Shown piece after piece: positions 35,339-44,378 of a stretch of DNA of 64,000 nucleotides. This stretch comes from Betaproteobacteria bacterium (GTDB lineage: Bacteria > Pseudomonadota > Gammaproteobacteria > Burkholderiales > Usitatibacteraceae). The position numbers were made by a program, and so were the translations under genes. The notes beneath the pieces are model-generated. The model did no database searches. It had not been told where the DNA came from and saw only the letters and a program-made list of their open reading frames with translations. The DNA lies in assembly GCA_016709665.1 (NCBI GenBank), contig JADJMI010000001.1:434001-498000 (forward strand). The letters run 5' to 3'. The first letter of the stretch is position 1. Each line of letters starts with the position of its first letter.

Positions 35339-35430
35339 GCGTGGCTCCTCGATGGGAAAAGGGGACCGGATTCTGGCGTCCGGGTGAGGTGGACCGATTG
35401 TAGCCGACGGTAGCCGGCTGGACGGCGAGA

Positions 35431-36573
35431 CTACTTGCGGGGGGTGGAAGTTCCCGGGGAGACGACCGTCGTGGTGGTCGTCGCGGCATTGATGACCGAA
35501 GGCAGGCGGGCGAAAGCGAGGCCCGAGGTGTCGCCGGAATCCGACACCTGCCGCAGGATGGCCCGGTATCGGTCGATGGCCTGTGCTTCGTAGGGCGAGG
35601 CGCTGAAGTAGTAGAGGTAGTCGGCCAGCGTGGCCACGCCGCAGCGGCCCTGGATGGCGCAGCCCGAGAGCACCGCCGGCGCGTTGGCCCCGCACGGGTA
35701 GCCGTATTCGCAGGCGAGCAGGAACGCCGCGTTGCGGATCGCGCTCGGGTCCACGGGCTCCGTATCCGTCCCGAGGCGAAGGGACACGTCGCGGAACTGC
35801 TGCGTGAGCAGGTTGCCGGCGAGCGCGATGGCCTCCGGGTCGCGGGAAGTGAAGGCGCCCTTCACGGCCTCCAGCTGGGTGTCGTTCAGGGTCGGGCGGA
35901 CGAAGCCGGGGCGATTCGAGTTGGCGCTGCGCCGCTCCGCCCACATTTCGGCTTCCGCCTGGACGAGGCGCGCCTTCGGATCGCCGCCGAGCGCCGCCGC
36001 CTTGAGCAGCCCGTTCAGTTCGGATTCCGCGATGGTGATGCCGCCCATGCCCTCGCACCGGTCGACCGAGAGCTGGTCCAGCGCGGCGAGCCGTCGATCT
36101 CGCACGACGCTGCCCTCCGGAAGCTCGGCCAGGACGCGCTCGCGGCGCTCCTGCAGCATCGTGGGCGAGAGGCCACGGGTCGGGGCGAAGGCGCTCTTGC
36201 GGTCCGCGACGGTCGCGCAGGCCCGGAGCATCTGGTAAAGGTAGTACTGCCCTTCCGGCGTGCGGCCTTCGGGCGAATCCTTGAGGCGGTCGTAGAGCGC
36301 CTTGTAGCTCTTCGCCGCCGTGAATTCACGCGAGAGTGCCGTGGCGGTCTCGCGGACGGCGGCCGGCTTCAGGAAATTGACGGCGGGCGTCACCGGGGCG
36401 CCACCGGGCGGGGCGAAGCCCGTCGTGGACGGCGGCCCTCCCGGCCTGGCGAGCGTGGACGCCACCGGGCCCGAGGGCGCAGGCGGCGCATCGGGCCGGC
36501 CTTCGATCCAGTCCCAAGCCAACGCGGCCACGGCCACGACGGCGACCACGGCGAGCAGGGAGGTACGGTTCAA
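35431..36573 (-). CDS. Hypothetical membrane-anchored periplasmic protein
   Basis: A 380-residue protein with an N-terminal hydrophobic helix (LLAVVAVVAVAALAWDWIEG), then a Pro/Gly/Ala-rich spacer (residues 27-65) and a mainly alpha-helical domain (ALSREFTAAKSYKALYDRL, later QAEAEMWAERRSANSN). Cys residues in MLRACATVADR, LLACEYGYPCGANAP and LSGCAIQGRCGVATL suggest disulfides. The helical parts hint at Sel1/TPR-like scaffolding, but no family is recognised. Its start overlaps the stop of the upstream GMC oxidoreductase gene by four bases (ATGA). Confidence 0.65.
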   Translation of the reverse strand: MNRTSLLAVVAVVAVAALAWDWIEGRPDAPPAPSGPVASTLARPGGPPSTTGFAPPGGAPVTPAVNFLKPAAVRETATALSREFTAAKSYKALYDRLKDSPEGRTPEGQYYLYQMLRACATVADRKSAFAPTRGLSPTMLQERRERVLAELPEGSVVRDRRLAALDQLSVDRCEGMGGITIAESELNGLLKAAALGGDPKARLVQAEAEMWAERRSANSNRPGFVRPTLNDTQLEAVKGAFTSRDPEAIALAGNLLTQQFRDVSLRLGTDTEPVDPSAIRNAAFLLACEYGYPCGANAPAVLSGCAIQGRCGVATLADYLYYFSASPYEAQAIDRYRAILRQVSDSGDTSGLAFARLPSVINAATTTTTVVSPGTSTPRK

Positions 36574-38189
36574 CGGTGGTCCTCGAGGAGCATGCGGGCG
36601 CCTTTTTCCGCGATCGCGTAGGCCGGCGCGTTGGTGTTGCCCGACGTGATGCGCGGCATGATCGATGCATCGATAACGCGCAGCCCCTCGATCCCGTGCA
36701 CACGCAACCGGTCATCCACCACGGCGAGCGGGTCCGCGCCCATGCGGCAGGTGGAGACGGGGTGGAAGATGGTGGTGCCCAGGTCCCCCGCCGCCTTCGC
36801 GAGTTCCTCCGGCGATTGGAGCGCCGGGCCGGGCTTCCACTCCTGCGGCCGGTACTTCGCGAGCGCTTCCGAGGCCATCACGCGGCGCGTGAACCGCATG
36901 CCGTCCGCGGCCACCTGGCGGTCGTGGTCCGTCGACAGGTAGTTGACCTTGATCTCGGGCGCGGCGAACGGATCGGCGCTGCGGATGCGCAGCCACCCGC
37001 GCGAGGTCGGCCGCAGGTTGCACACCGAGGGCGTGATGGCGTCGAAGGGATGCAGCGGGTCGCCGAACTTGTCGAGCGAAAGCGGCTGCACGTGCCATTC
37101 GATGTTGGCCGTGGGCTGCGAGGGATCGCTCTTCGCGAAGGCACCGAGCTGCGAGGGCGGCATGGTGAGCGGGCCGGTCTTGCGCAGCAGGTACTCCAGC
37201 CCCATCGCCGCCTTGCCCACGAGGCTGCCCGCCATGGTGTTGAGCGTCTTCACGCCGTGCACCTTGTAGACCATGCGGATCTGCAGGTGGTCGTGCAGGT
37301 TCTCGCCCACACCCGCAAGCTCGTGGACGACGGGGATGCCATGCGTCGAAAGCAGCGCCGCGGGCCCAATGCCCGAGAGCTGCAGGAGCTGCGGCGAGCC
37401 GATGGCGCCGGCCGCGAGCACCACGGCCTTGCGGGCCTTCGCGACGTGCGCGCCCTGCCCTTCGATGACGTACTCGAGTCCCGTCGCGCGGCGGCGGCCG
37501 TCCTTCGATTCCACCTGGATCTTCGTCGCGTGCGCCCGGGTGACGACCTCGAGGTTCGGACGGCCCGACGCGGGCTTGAGCCACGCGTCCGTCGCGCTCC
37601 AGCGCCGGCCGGCCTTCTGGTTCATGTGGAAGTAGGCGTTGCCGAAATTGTCGCCGCGGTTGAATTCGTCGATCTTCGGGATGCCGCACTGCGCGGCCGC
37701 CTCGCGCCAGGCGTCGAGGATCTCCCACTTCACGCGCGGCTCCTCCACGCGAAGCTCTCCGCCGGCACCGTGGAACTCGCTTTCGCCCGCGAAGAAGTCC
37801 TCCATGTCGCGGAAGACCGGCAGCATCTCGTCCCAGCCCCAGCCGCGGTTGCCGAGCGAGGCCCAGTGGTCGTAGTCCTCGCGCTGCCCGCGCATGTAGA
37901 CCATGGCGTTGATCGAGGAGCTGCCGCCCAGCACCTTGCCGCGCGCGTAGCCGAGCTGGCGTCCGTTGAGGCCCGCGTCCGGTTCCGTCTTGAAGCACCA
38001 GTCCGTGCGGGGGTTGCCGATGGTGTACAGGTAGCCGACCGGGATCCTGATCCAGAACCAGTCGTCCTTGCCGCCCGCCTCGAGGAGCAGCACCGAGGAC
38101 TTGCCGCCCGCGCTCAGGCGGTTGGCGAGGATGCAGCCGGCGCTGCCGGCGCCGACGACGACGTAATCGAACTCACGGGGAGCGGGCAT
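36570..38189 (-). CDS. GMC-family oxidoreductase (choline dehydrogenase-like)
   Basis: A 539-residue FAD-dependent alcohol oxidoreductase. The N-terminal dinucleotide site is VVVGAGSAGCILANRLS (residues 10-26). GMC signature 1 is KVLGGSSSINAMVYMRGQ and signature 2 lies in the AAGAIGSPQLLQLSGIGP region. The active-site His is in IFHPVSTCRMG and the final motif is ITSGNTNAPAYAIAEKGA. It oxidises a primary or secondary alcohol, and glucose, choline or polyol-type substrates are all possible. No signal peptide is present. It is followed by the anchored hypothetical protein with a four-base overlap. Confidence 0.92.
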   Translation of the reverse strand: MPAPREFDYVVVGAGSAGCILANRLSAGGKSSVLLLEAGGKDDWFWIRIPVGYLYTIGNPRTDWCFKTEPDAGLNGRQLGYARGKVLGGSSSINAMVYMRGQREDYDHWASLGNRGWGWDEMLPVFRDMEDFFAGESEFHGAGGELRVEEPRVKWEILDAWREAAAQCGIPKIDEFNRGDNFGNAYFHMNQKAGRRWSATDAWLKPASGRPNLEVVTRAHATKIQVESKDGRRRATGLEYVIEGQGAHVAKARKAVVLAAGAIGSPQLLQLSGIGPAALLSTHGIPVVHELAGVGENLHDHLQIRMVYKVHGVKTLNTMAGSLVGKAAMGLEYLLRKTGPLTMPPSQLGAFAKSDPSQPTANIEWHVQPLSLDKFGDPLHPFDAITPSVCNLRPTSRGWLRIRSADPFAAPEIKVNYLSTDHDRQVAADGMRFTRRVMASEALAKYRPQEWKPGPALQSPEELAKAAGDLGTTIFHPVSTCRMGADPLAVVDDRLRVHGIEGLRVIDASIMPRITSGNTNAPAYAIAEKGARMLLEDHR

Positions 38190-38260
38190 GGTGGGGCCAT
38201 GCTAGCAAAAAGACCTTCCCGACGTTGGGGGGGTGAGTGATTCGGGCAAGAAACGTTGTA

Positions 38261-38417
38261 ACCGCAGATGAACGCAGATGAACGCAGATGGCTTGCCGTC
38301 GGCGTCGCTTGTGATGCCGGCCGAGTCGGCGGACGCATTCCGCGCATGCCAGGTCACCACGAATGCGCGACGCCTTCTCATTCACAAGCCATCTGCGTTC
38401 ATCTGCGTTCATCTGCG
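38261..38417. repeat. Inverted-repeat element with perfect 35-bp arms
   Basis: Left arm 38261-38295 and right arm 38383-38417 are perfect reverse complements. Each contains three copies of the 10-mer AACGCAGATG (the first as ACCGCAGATG) plus GCTTG. The spacer is 87 bases. The right end is followed by TTCCAAAG. A second, imperfect copy lies at 42472-42621. It fills the gap between two minus-strand genes. In the direction of these genes it would form a large hairpin. Confidence 0.8.
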
Positions 38418-38451
38418 GTTCCAAAGCCTTGCCCCCCGCGAAGCGGGAAAC

Positions 38452-38889
38452 CTACTTCAAAGCTTCCTCCACCAACCCTGCCACTGCCCCGAGCGGCTTC
38501 GAGGCGTCCTCCGCGATGCCGTGGCGCTTGCGGAGCATCGCCGGGTCGTTGTAGCCCAGCCAGACCTTGCCGTTTTCGTCCTGCCACGCCAGCGCCTTGA
38601 GCGGCAGGTCGATGGCGAGCGAGGGCGCGGCCACCATCATCGGCGTTCCGGCCTTGGGATTGCCGAACACGAGCAATTGCGTCGGGCGCATCTTGAGCCC
38701 GGCTTTCTCGGCCTCGCCCGAATGGTCGATCCGCGCGAAGACGGTGATGCCCTTCGCCTTCAGGACGGACTCGAGCCGGGCGATCGTGTCGGGAACGCTG
38801 CGGCTGCTGGGCTTGGCGACGAGCCCGGCGTCGGCGACCGCGCCGAGGCTGGACAGGAGAAGGAGCGAGGCGGCGAGCGTTCGTTTCAT
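38452..38889 (-). CDS. Exported DUF302 family protein
   Basis: A 145-residue protein with a signal peptide (MKRTLAASLLLLSSLGAVADA) and a DUF302 domain: TIARLESVLKAKGITVFARI, then DHSGEAEKAGLKMRPTQLLV with FGNPKAGTPMMVAAPSLAID. The C-terminal part includes VWLGYNDPAMLRKRHGI. DUF302 proteins fold as a small alpha/beta unit and have no fixed role. The ribosome site before the ATG is weak (AAAGG). It lies just past the repeat element and downstream of the haloperoxidase-type gene. Confidence 0.85.
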   Translation of the reverse strand: MKRTLAASLLLLSSLGAVADAGLVAKPSSRSVPDTIARLESVLKAKGITVFARIDHSGEAEKAGLKMRPTQLLVFGNPKAGTPMMVAAPSLAIDLPLKALAWQDENGKVWLGYNDPAMLRKRHGIAEDASKPLGAVAGLVEEALK

Positions 38890-38924
38890 CGGAGGGCCTT
38901 TGGGTCGGGTGTTCGAAACGGAAA

Positions 38925-38952
38925 GCGGGCCCCGCCCGGAGGCGAGGCCCGC
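38925..38952 (-). terminator. Rho-independent terminator after the haloperoxidase-type gene
   Basis: A 12-bp GC-rich stem with one mismatch (GCGGGCCTCGCC pairing with GGCGGGGCCCGC) and a 4-base loop, followed on the minus strand by TTTCCGTTT. It begins 23 bases after the stop of the haloperoxidase-type gene. Confidence 0.65.
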
Positions 38953-38974
38953 ATGACGCGGGATGCTACGCGCT

Positions 38975-40408
38975 TCAGTCGTCGTCGTCGCGATCGCGGC
39001 CCTTGCCGTCGAAGTAGTCGAGCGCCGCCTTGTAGGCCTGCTCGCCCACCTCCACGCCCATCTCGCGCGAGACGAGGTCACCGTCGATGAAGTGGATGCC
39101 GCCGTAGCGCCGCGAGATGCCCGCCTCGTTGGCCGCGTCGGTGAACAGGGCCCAGGAGAGGGTCACGTCCTTGGAGGGAGCGAATCCCGGCTCGACTCGA
39201 AGGCTGCGGGCGGGGACGGTCACCGAGTGGCCGAACACGTCGCTGCCGGTGAAGAGGCGAAGCACCGTCGCGCCGGCCATGCTGAAGATGCTGTGACCGG
39301 ACACGTATTCCGAGAAGGGCGGCGTCACCACGTCCGCCGCCTGGTACGGGCGCCACGTCTCGCCCGGGATGAGCCTCGTGCCCTGGCCGGGGCCAGCCCA
39401 CGCCGAGACCATCTTGCCCTTGAAGAGCACGTTGATCGCCGTCACCGGGCGCACGTAGTCGTAGAAGCGCTTGGCCTCCCACGACGCGATGCTCGCGTCG
39501 AAGATGGCATTGGTCATCGCGAAGAACATCTTCGTGTCGCGGTCCACGCCGTGGCCGTCGCGGCGCGAGACGAACTGGGCGAAGAGCGCCCAATGGCCCG
39601 GCGGGAGTTCCGAGGAAGGGCCGTCCGCCCAGTACTCGGCGATCACCTTCTGCTCGTCGTTGAGCGCGGCGCTGTAGGCGAGGACCTGCTTGGCCTGCTC
39701 CGTGAAGTCGAAGGAAGGGAACCTCGCGGGCGCCTCGGGCCTGAATTGCGAGGCCTTCCTGAGCGCGAAAGGCTTCACCTCGCGCCAGTGCGGCGTGATG
39801 AACTTCTGCACCGTCGTGCCCACGCGAAGCGGCTGCCAGCGATTGAGGTTCACCACCGTGTCGGGCGTGTTGACCGGGACGTATCCCGTCCAGTCGCTGT
39901 AGGGCGCGCCGCCGTTCTTCTCCCCGAGCTGGTTCGAGCCATCCTTGTGACGGTAGTCGAGCACGGCCTTGCACGCGACGTTGCCGACGCCCGCGGGCGT
40001 CCTCGTGTCCGTCGTCGTGTCGAGCGGCGAATAGCCCAGGCTCGTCATGAGCGCGTCGAACTGCGGCTTCTCGCTCGGAAAGAGATCGACGAGCGCGCGG
40101 TAGGCGCCGTAGCTCAGGGCCTTGTTCTTGTTGGCCTCGGTGCGCTCGGACGACGGGCGACGCAGGCTGCCCTTGAGACGCGTGCCGTACGCATTGGCGT
40201 CATAGGCCGCCCAGGCGTCGTACATGCAGGTGTGGGCGACGGCAAGGGCGCGAGCCACGATGGGCGGGCCCGGATGCGTGACGCGGATGGCCTCGAGGGC
40301 GGCCGCGTCCCATTGCACGACCACCGTGTCGGCCGCGAGGGCCGGTTGTGACAGGAGGCCCGCCGTCGCAAGTGCGACCGCGGCCCCGGTTCTGCGAAAT
40401 CCCCGCAT
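38975..40408 (-). CDS. Vanadium-dependent haloperoxidase/PAP2-like phosphatase, exported
   Basis: A 477-residue exported enzyme of the vanadium haloperoxidase/acid phosphatase superfamily. The signal peptide is MRGFRRTGAAVALATAGLLS. The vanadate/phosphate-binding motifs are in order: KRFYDYVRP (the K-x6-RP box), EYVSGHSIFSM (the SGH box) and SRRYGGIHFIDGD (the SR-x5-H box). The ATG at 40408 follows AGGGAGA, and an open upstream extension has no support. Bacterial members are either halogenating or phosphatase-active; sequence alone cannot decide. The tail is acidic (KGRDRDDDD). A terminator lies downstream. Confidence 0.85.
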   Translation of the reverse strand: MRGFRRTGAAVALATAGLLSQPALAADTVVVQWDAAALEAIRVTHPGPPIVARALAVAHTCMYDAWAAYDANAYGTRLKGSLRRPSSERTEANKNKALSYGAYRALVDLFPSEKPQFDALMTSLGYSPLDTTTDTRTPAGVGNVACKAVLDYRHKDGSNQLGEKNGGAPYSDWTGYVPVNTPDTVVNLNRWQPLRVGTTVQKFITPHWREVKPFALRKASQFRPEAPARFPSFDFTEQAKQVLAYSAALNDEQKVIAEYWADGPSSELPPGHWALFAQFVSRRDGHGVDRDTKMFFAMTNAIFDASIASWEAKRFYDYVRPVTAINVLFKGKMVSAWAGPGQGTRLIPGETWRPYQAADVVTPPFSEYVSGHSIFSMAGATVLRLFTGSDVFGHSVTVPARSLRVEPGFAPSKDVTLSWALFTDAANEAGISRRYGGIHFIDGDLVSREMGVEVGEQAYKAALDYFDGKGRDRDDDD

Positions 40409-40599
40409 GGATGTTCTCCCTGGAATGTCGTTGGGCGAGATCGCCGCGCGCAAGCGTCGATCGCGTCGTGGCGCACTGGACGGCACCACGCGACGCATCC
40501 TACGGAGAGAAGTTGCGGATGTAACCGCGATTATTCTGCATGTCGCCGAAGGGCGACAAGGCGCCGCACCGGCGGCACGCGGACTGCGGACCGCGGAAA

Positions 40600-41535
40600 C
40601 TAGGCCGACGGCAAGCGGCCCGCGGCGCGGCGGGCCTCGTACGTCTTGAGATGCGCGAAGGCGAGCGACAGGATCGCGTCATCGATCCCGTGCCCCCTCG
40701 CCCGCTCCCGCATGAAACCGACGATATGGTCGGCCTCGACGGGATTGCCCCGCTCCACGTCGCGAAGCATCGAGGAGGCCGCGGGGCCCGGCGTGAGCAG
40801 GCGGGTGCGGGCCCATTCGATGAACTTCCCGCGCGGCGCACCGGCGCACTTCGCGACGACCTCGATATTCGCCGCGAGCGCACGCTCGATCGCCTCGCGC
40901 CCGCCCGGCGCCGCGAGCACCTCGCCGATGTTCCCGCGGAACAGGCACGTGACGGCCGCGAGCACCGACAGGAACATGAGCTTCTCCCACATGTCCTGCT
41001 CGATCGTGGGCGAGAGCGTCCAGTCGATGGAAGACTTCGCCAGTTCGGCGGCGAACGCCTTCGCTCTCGGGCTTTGCGCGCCGTCGCGCTCGCCGAAGGT
41101 CAGGCGGTTGAGCGGCTCCATGTGCTTCACGGTGCCGTCGGGCCCGAGCGTCACGTTGATCTGGCACGTGCCGCCCATCACCTTCGCCTTGCCGAAACGG
41201 GCGTCGAGCCGCTCCAGGTGCGCGATGCCGTTGAGCATCGGCACGACGACGCACTCGCCTGCCATCGCGGGCGCGATCGCGTCCATGGCCGAGTCGAGGT
41301 CGTAGGCCTTGCAGGTGAAGAGCACGAGATCGAATTCGGGCTTCACGACTTCCGCCGTGACGCACTTCGCGACGATCGTCGCGTTTCCGTTCGGGCTCTC
41401 GATCACGAGGCCGTTCGCGGCGATCTGCGCGGCGCGCTTCGTGCGCACGAGGAAGGTGACGTCGGCGCCGCCCTGCGCGAGCCGGCCGCCGAAATACCCG
41501 CCGATGCCGCCGGCGCCGAGGACGAGGATCTTCAT
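40600..41535 (-). CDS. panE: 2-dehydropantoate 2-reductase (PanE/ApbA family)
   Basis: A 311-residue ketopantoate reductase: NADPH site LGAGGIGGYFGGRLA (residues 6-20), FTCKAYDLDSAMDAI with the catalytic Lys region, LNGIAHLERLDARFG, and a C-terminal helical domain with TPGPAASSMLRDVERGNPVEAD. It reduces 2-dehydropantoate to pantoate for coenzyme A synthesis. The ApbA/PanE family also includes other 2-keto-acid reductases, so assignment to the pantothenate pathway is likely but not certain. It lies 63 bases downstream of kdsA, on the same strand. Confidence 0.87.
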   Translation of the reverse strand: MKILVLGAGGIGGYFGGRLAQGGADVTFLVRTKRAAQIAANGLVIESPNGNATIVAKCVTAEVVKPEFDLVLFTCKAYDLDSAMDAIAPAMAGECVVVPMLNGIAHLERLDARFGKAKVMGGTCQINVTLGPDGTVKHMEPLNRLTFGERDGAQSPRAKAFAAELAKSSIDWTLSPTIEQDMWEKLMFLSVLAAVTCLFRGNIGEVLAAPGGREAIERALAANIEVVAKCAGAPRGKFIEWARTRLLTPGPAASSMLRDVERGNPVEADHIVGFMRERARGHGIDDAILSLAFAHLKTYEARRAAGRLPSA

Positions 41536-41598
41536 GGAAACTCCGGAAGGGAAAGGACGGTGTGTCGCGCCGCGGCGGGCGGCATTACGGCATCGGGA

Positions 41599-42435
41599 CT
41601 ACAGGCCGCTTTCCGCGAAGCCCCGCCGCTTCACCAGGAGATCGATCTCCTTGAGCGTCTCCAGCAATTCGCGCATGCGCGGCAGGGGCCAGGCGTTGGG
41701 GCCATCCGACAGGGCTTTCGCCGGATCCGGATGCGTCTCCATGAAGAGGCCCGAGACGCCCGTGGCGACGGCCGCGCGCGCGAGCACCGGCACGAACTCG
41801 CGCTGCCCACCCGAGGACGTGCCCTGCCCGCCCGGCAGCTGCACGGAGTGGGTGGCGTCCATCACGACGGGACAGCCCGTCTCGCGCATGATCGCGAGCG
41901 AGCGCATGTCGGAGACGAGGTTGTTGTAGCCGAACGAGACGCCGCGTTCGCACACGAGAATGTTGTCGGTGCCGCTCGCCTCGCGCGCCTTGTCCACGAC
42001 GTTCTTCATGTCGTGGGGCGCGAGGAACTGGCCCTTCTTGATGTTGACCGGCTTGCCGGAGCGGGCGACGGCATGGATGAAGTCCGTCTGGCGGCACAGG
42101 AACGCGGGCGTCTGCAGCACATCCACGTGCTTCGTGACCTCCGGCACCTCCTGCTCGGTGTGCACGTCGGTGAGCACGGGGACGCCGAGCGTGGACCGCA
42201 CCTTGGCGAGGATCTCGAGGCCTTTCTCCATCCCCGGGCCGCGGAAGCTCTTGCCGCTCGAGCGGTTGGCCTTGTCGTAGCTCGACTTGAAGATGAAGGG
42301 GATGGCGAGGGAGCCGGTGATCTCCTTCAACTGGCCGGCGACGTCCATCTGGAGCTGCTCGCTCTCGACGACGCAGGGGCCGGCGATGAGGAAGAAGGGT
42401 TGGTCGAGGCCGACGTCGAATCCGCAGAGTTTCAT
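41599..42435 (-). CDS. kdsA: 3-deoxy-8-phosphooctulonate synthase (KDO-8-P synthase)
   Basis: A 278-residue enzyme that joins arabinose 5-phosphate and PEP to make KDO-8-phosphate for lipopolysaccharide. Family motifs are AGPCVVESEQLQMDVAGQL, FKSSYDKANRSSGKSFRGPG, TDVHTEQEVPEV, LQTPAFLCRQTDF, and GQFLAPHDMKNVVDKAR. Length is normal and the frame intact. In many relatives it directly follows pyrG; here the two are separated by a 195-bp gap holding an inverted-repeat element. Confidence 0.96.
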   Translation of the reverse strand: MKLCGFDVGLDQPFFLIAGPCVVESEQLQMDVAGQLKEITGSLAIPFIFKSSYDKANRSSGKSFRGPGMEKGLEILAKVRSTLGVPVLTDVHTEQEVPEVTKHVDVLQTPAFLCRQTDFIHAVARSGKPVNIKKGQFLAPHDMKNVVDKAREASGTDNILVCERGVSFGYNNLVSDMRSLAIMRETGCPVVMDATHSVQLPGGQGTSSGGQREFVPVLARAAVATGVSGLFMETHPDPAKALSDGPNAWPLPRMRELLETLKEIDLLVKRRGFAESGL

Positions 42436-42471
42436 GTCTTCTCTTTCACGCTCGCGCGTGGGTCAATCGAT

Positions 42472-42621
42472 GGAACCGCCGATGAACGCAGATCAACGCA
42501 GATGTTCTTCGGATTGGAAGGGTGACGCCCAGGGCATCTTGCCCGCGAGAACGCCCAGCCAACAACGGACGCCGAATGAACCACAAGCCATCTGCGTTCA
42601 TCTGCGTTCATCTGCGGTTCC
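42472..42621. repeat. Inverted-repeat element, second copy
   Basis: Arms 42472-42504 and 42589-42621 are inverted copies with two mismatches and contain the same GATGAACGCA units as the element at 38261-38417. It ends with GGTTCCAAAG on the right, like the first copy. The spacer differs from that of the first copy. It lies in the gap between pyrG and kdsA. Confidence 0.8.
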
Positions 42622-42630
42622 AAAGGTTTG

Positions 42631-44301
42631 CTATGCGGCGGAGCCGCCAATCACCTTCAATCCCGGCTCGGGCACGCGCCTGCGATGCTGCTCCAGCGCC
42701 GCCTTCACGTAGGAGATGAAAAGCGGATGCCCGGCGCGCGGCGTGGAGGTGAATTCCGGGTGGTACTGGCACCCGAAGAACCACGGGTGGTCCGAGCGTT
42801 CCGAGATCTCCACCAGGTTCTCGCTCTGCGTTCGCGCGCTGATCGTGAGCCCCGCGGCCTCCAGGCGGGCGACGTACTGGTCGTTCACCTCGTAGCGATG
42901 CCGATGGCGCTCGGCGACGACGTCCTTGCCGTAGATCTTGTGCGCGAGGGAGCCCTTCTTCACGTTGCAGGGCTGCGCGCCCAGGCGCATGGTGCCGCCG
43001 AGGTTGGAATTGGAATCGCGCTTCTCGATCTTGCCGTCGCGGTCCTGCCATTCGGTGATGAGCGCCACGACCGGGTGCGGGGTGTCGGGATCGAACTCGG
43101 TGGAGTTGGCGCCCTCCAGCCCGCAGAGGTCGCGCGCGGCCTCGATCACCGCGATCTGCATGCCCAGGCAGATGCCGAGGTAGGGCACCTTGTTCTCGCG
43201 CGCGAAGCGCACCGCGGCGATCTTGCCCTCGATGCCGCGCTTGCCGAAGCCGCCCGGGACGAGGATGGCGTCCATGTCCTTGAGGGTGTCGGCCACGTCG
43301 CCCTCGATCTGCTCGGAATCGACGTAGTGGATCTTCACCTTGGTGCGGGTGTGGATGCCGGCGTGGATGAGCGCCTCGGAGAGGCTCTTGTAGGAATCCT
43401 GCAGGTCCACGTACTTGCCGACCATCGCGATGTCGACCTCGTGCTCGGGATGCTCGAGCGCATCGACGATCCTGTCCCACATCGCGAGATCCGCCGGGTA
43501 GGCGGCGAGGTCCAGCTTGCGGCACACGATCTCGTCCAGGCCCTGCTTGTGCAGCATCGACGGGATCTTGTAGATGGAGTTGACGTCGTAGCAGGAGATG
43601 ACCGAGCGGTGGTCGACGTTGGTGAAGAGCGCGATCTTGCGCTTGTCCTCGTCCGGGACCGGCTGCTCGGAACGGCACATCACCACGTCCGGCTGGATGC
43701 CGATGCCGCGCAGTTCCTTGACGGAATGCTGCGTGGGCTTGGTCTTGATCTCGCCCACGCTCGCCAGGTGCGGCACGAGCGTGAGGTGGATGTAGCAGGT
43801 GTTGTTGCGGCCTTCCTCGATGCCGATCTGGCGGATGGCCTCCAGGAAGGGCAGCGACTCGATGTCGCCCACCGTGCCGCCGATCTCGATGATGCCGACG
43901 TCGACGTCCTTGCAGGCGGCCTTCACGCTGGCCTTGATCTCGTCCGTGATGTGCGGGATGACCTGCACGGTGCCGCCCAGGTAATCGCCGCGGCGCTCCT
44001 TGTTGATGACGCGCTCGTAGATCTGGCCGGTGGTGAAGTTGTTGAGCTTCTTCATCTTCCCGGAGATGAAGCGCTCGTAGTGGCCGAGGTCCAGGTCGGT
44101 TTCCGCGCCATCGTCCGTGACGAACACCTCGCCGTGCTGGAACGGCGACATCGTGCCCGGATCCACGTTGATGTAGGGATCGAGCTTGACGAGGGTGACC
44201 TTGATCTTGCGCGATTCGAGGATCGCGGCGAGGGAGGCGGCGGCGATGCCCTTGCCCAGGGAGGAAACCACGCCACCGGTGACGAAAACGTACTTGGTCA
44301 T
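42631..44301 (-). CDS. pyrG: CTP synthase
   Basis: A 556-residue CTP synthase that aminates UTP to CTP with ATP and glutamine. The N-terminal amidoligase domain opens TKYVFVTGGVVSSLGKGIAA and has KLDPYINVDPGTMSPFQHGE. The C-terminal class I glutamine amidotransferase has the nucleophile Cys in YLGICLGMQIAVIEAARD and the His/Glu pair in QYHPEFTSTP. All are intact. It is separated from kdsA by a repeat element instead of being directly adjacent. Confidence 0.97.
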   Translation of the reverse strand: MTKYVFVTGGVVSSLGKGIAAASLAAILESRKIKVTLVKLDPYINVDPGTMSPFQHGEVFVTDDGAETDLDLGHYERFISGKMKKLNNFTTGQIYERVINKERRGDYLGGTVQVIPHITDEIKASVKAACKDVDVGIIEIGGTVGDIESLPFLEAIRQIGIEEGRNNTCYIHLTLVPHLASVGEIKTKPTQHSVKELRGIGIQPDVVMCRSEQPVPDEDKRKIALFTNVDHRSVISCYDVNSIYKIPSMLHKQGLDEIVCRKLDLAAYPADLAMWDRIVDALEHPEHEVDIAMVGKYVDLQDSYKSLSEALIHAGIHTRTKVKIHYVDSEQIEGDVADTLKDMDAILVPGGFGKRGIEGKIAAVRFARENKVPYLGICLGMQIAVIEAARDLCGLEGANSTEFDPDTPHPVVALITEWQDRDGKIEKRDSNSNLGGTMRLGAQPCNVKKGSLAHKIYGKDVVAERHRHRYEVNDQYVARLEAAGLTISARTQSENLVEISERSDHPWFFGCQYHPEFTSTPRAGHPLFISYVKAALEQHRRRVPEPGLKVIGGSAA

Positions 44302-44378
44302 TGCGACCCCCCAGCGGGAAATTTGTATTCTACCGGGATTCGCGCAAACTCGCCCCGACGACGACCGACGGAAAGACC

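Noticed and set aside
38261..38417. Repeated 10-mers considered as a CRISPR array
   Set aside because: Units are directly adjacent with no unique spacers between them, and they are arranged as two inverted arms. No cas genes are present.
38173..42719. Short open frames containing MNADERRW-like peptides near 38.2-38.6 kb and 42.4-42.7 kb
   Set aside because: They are translations of the AACGCAGATG repeat units and not genes.
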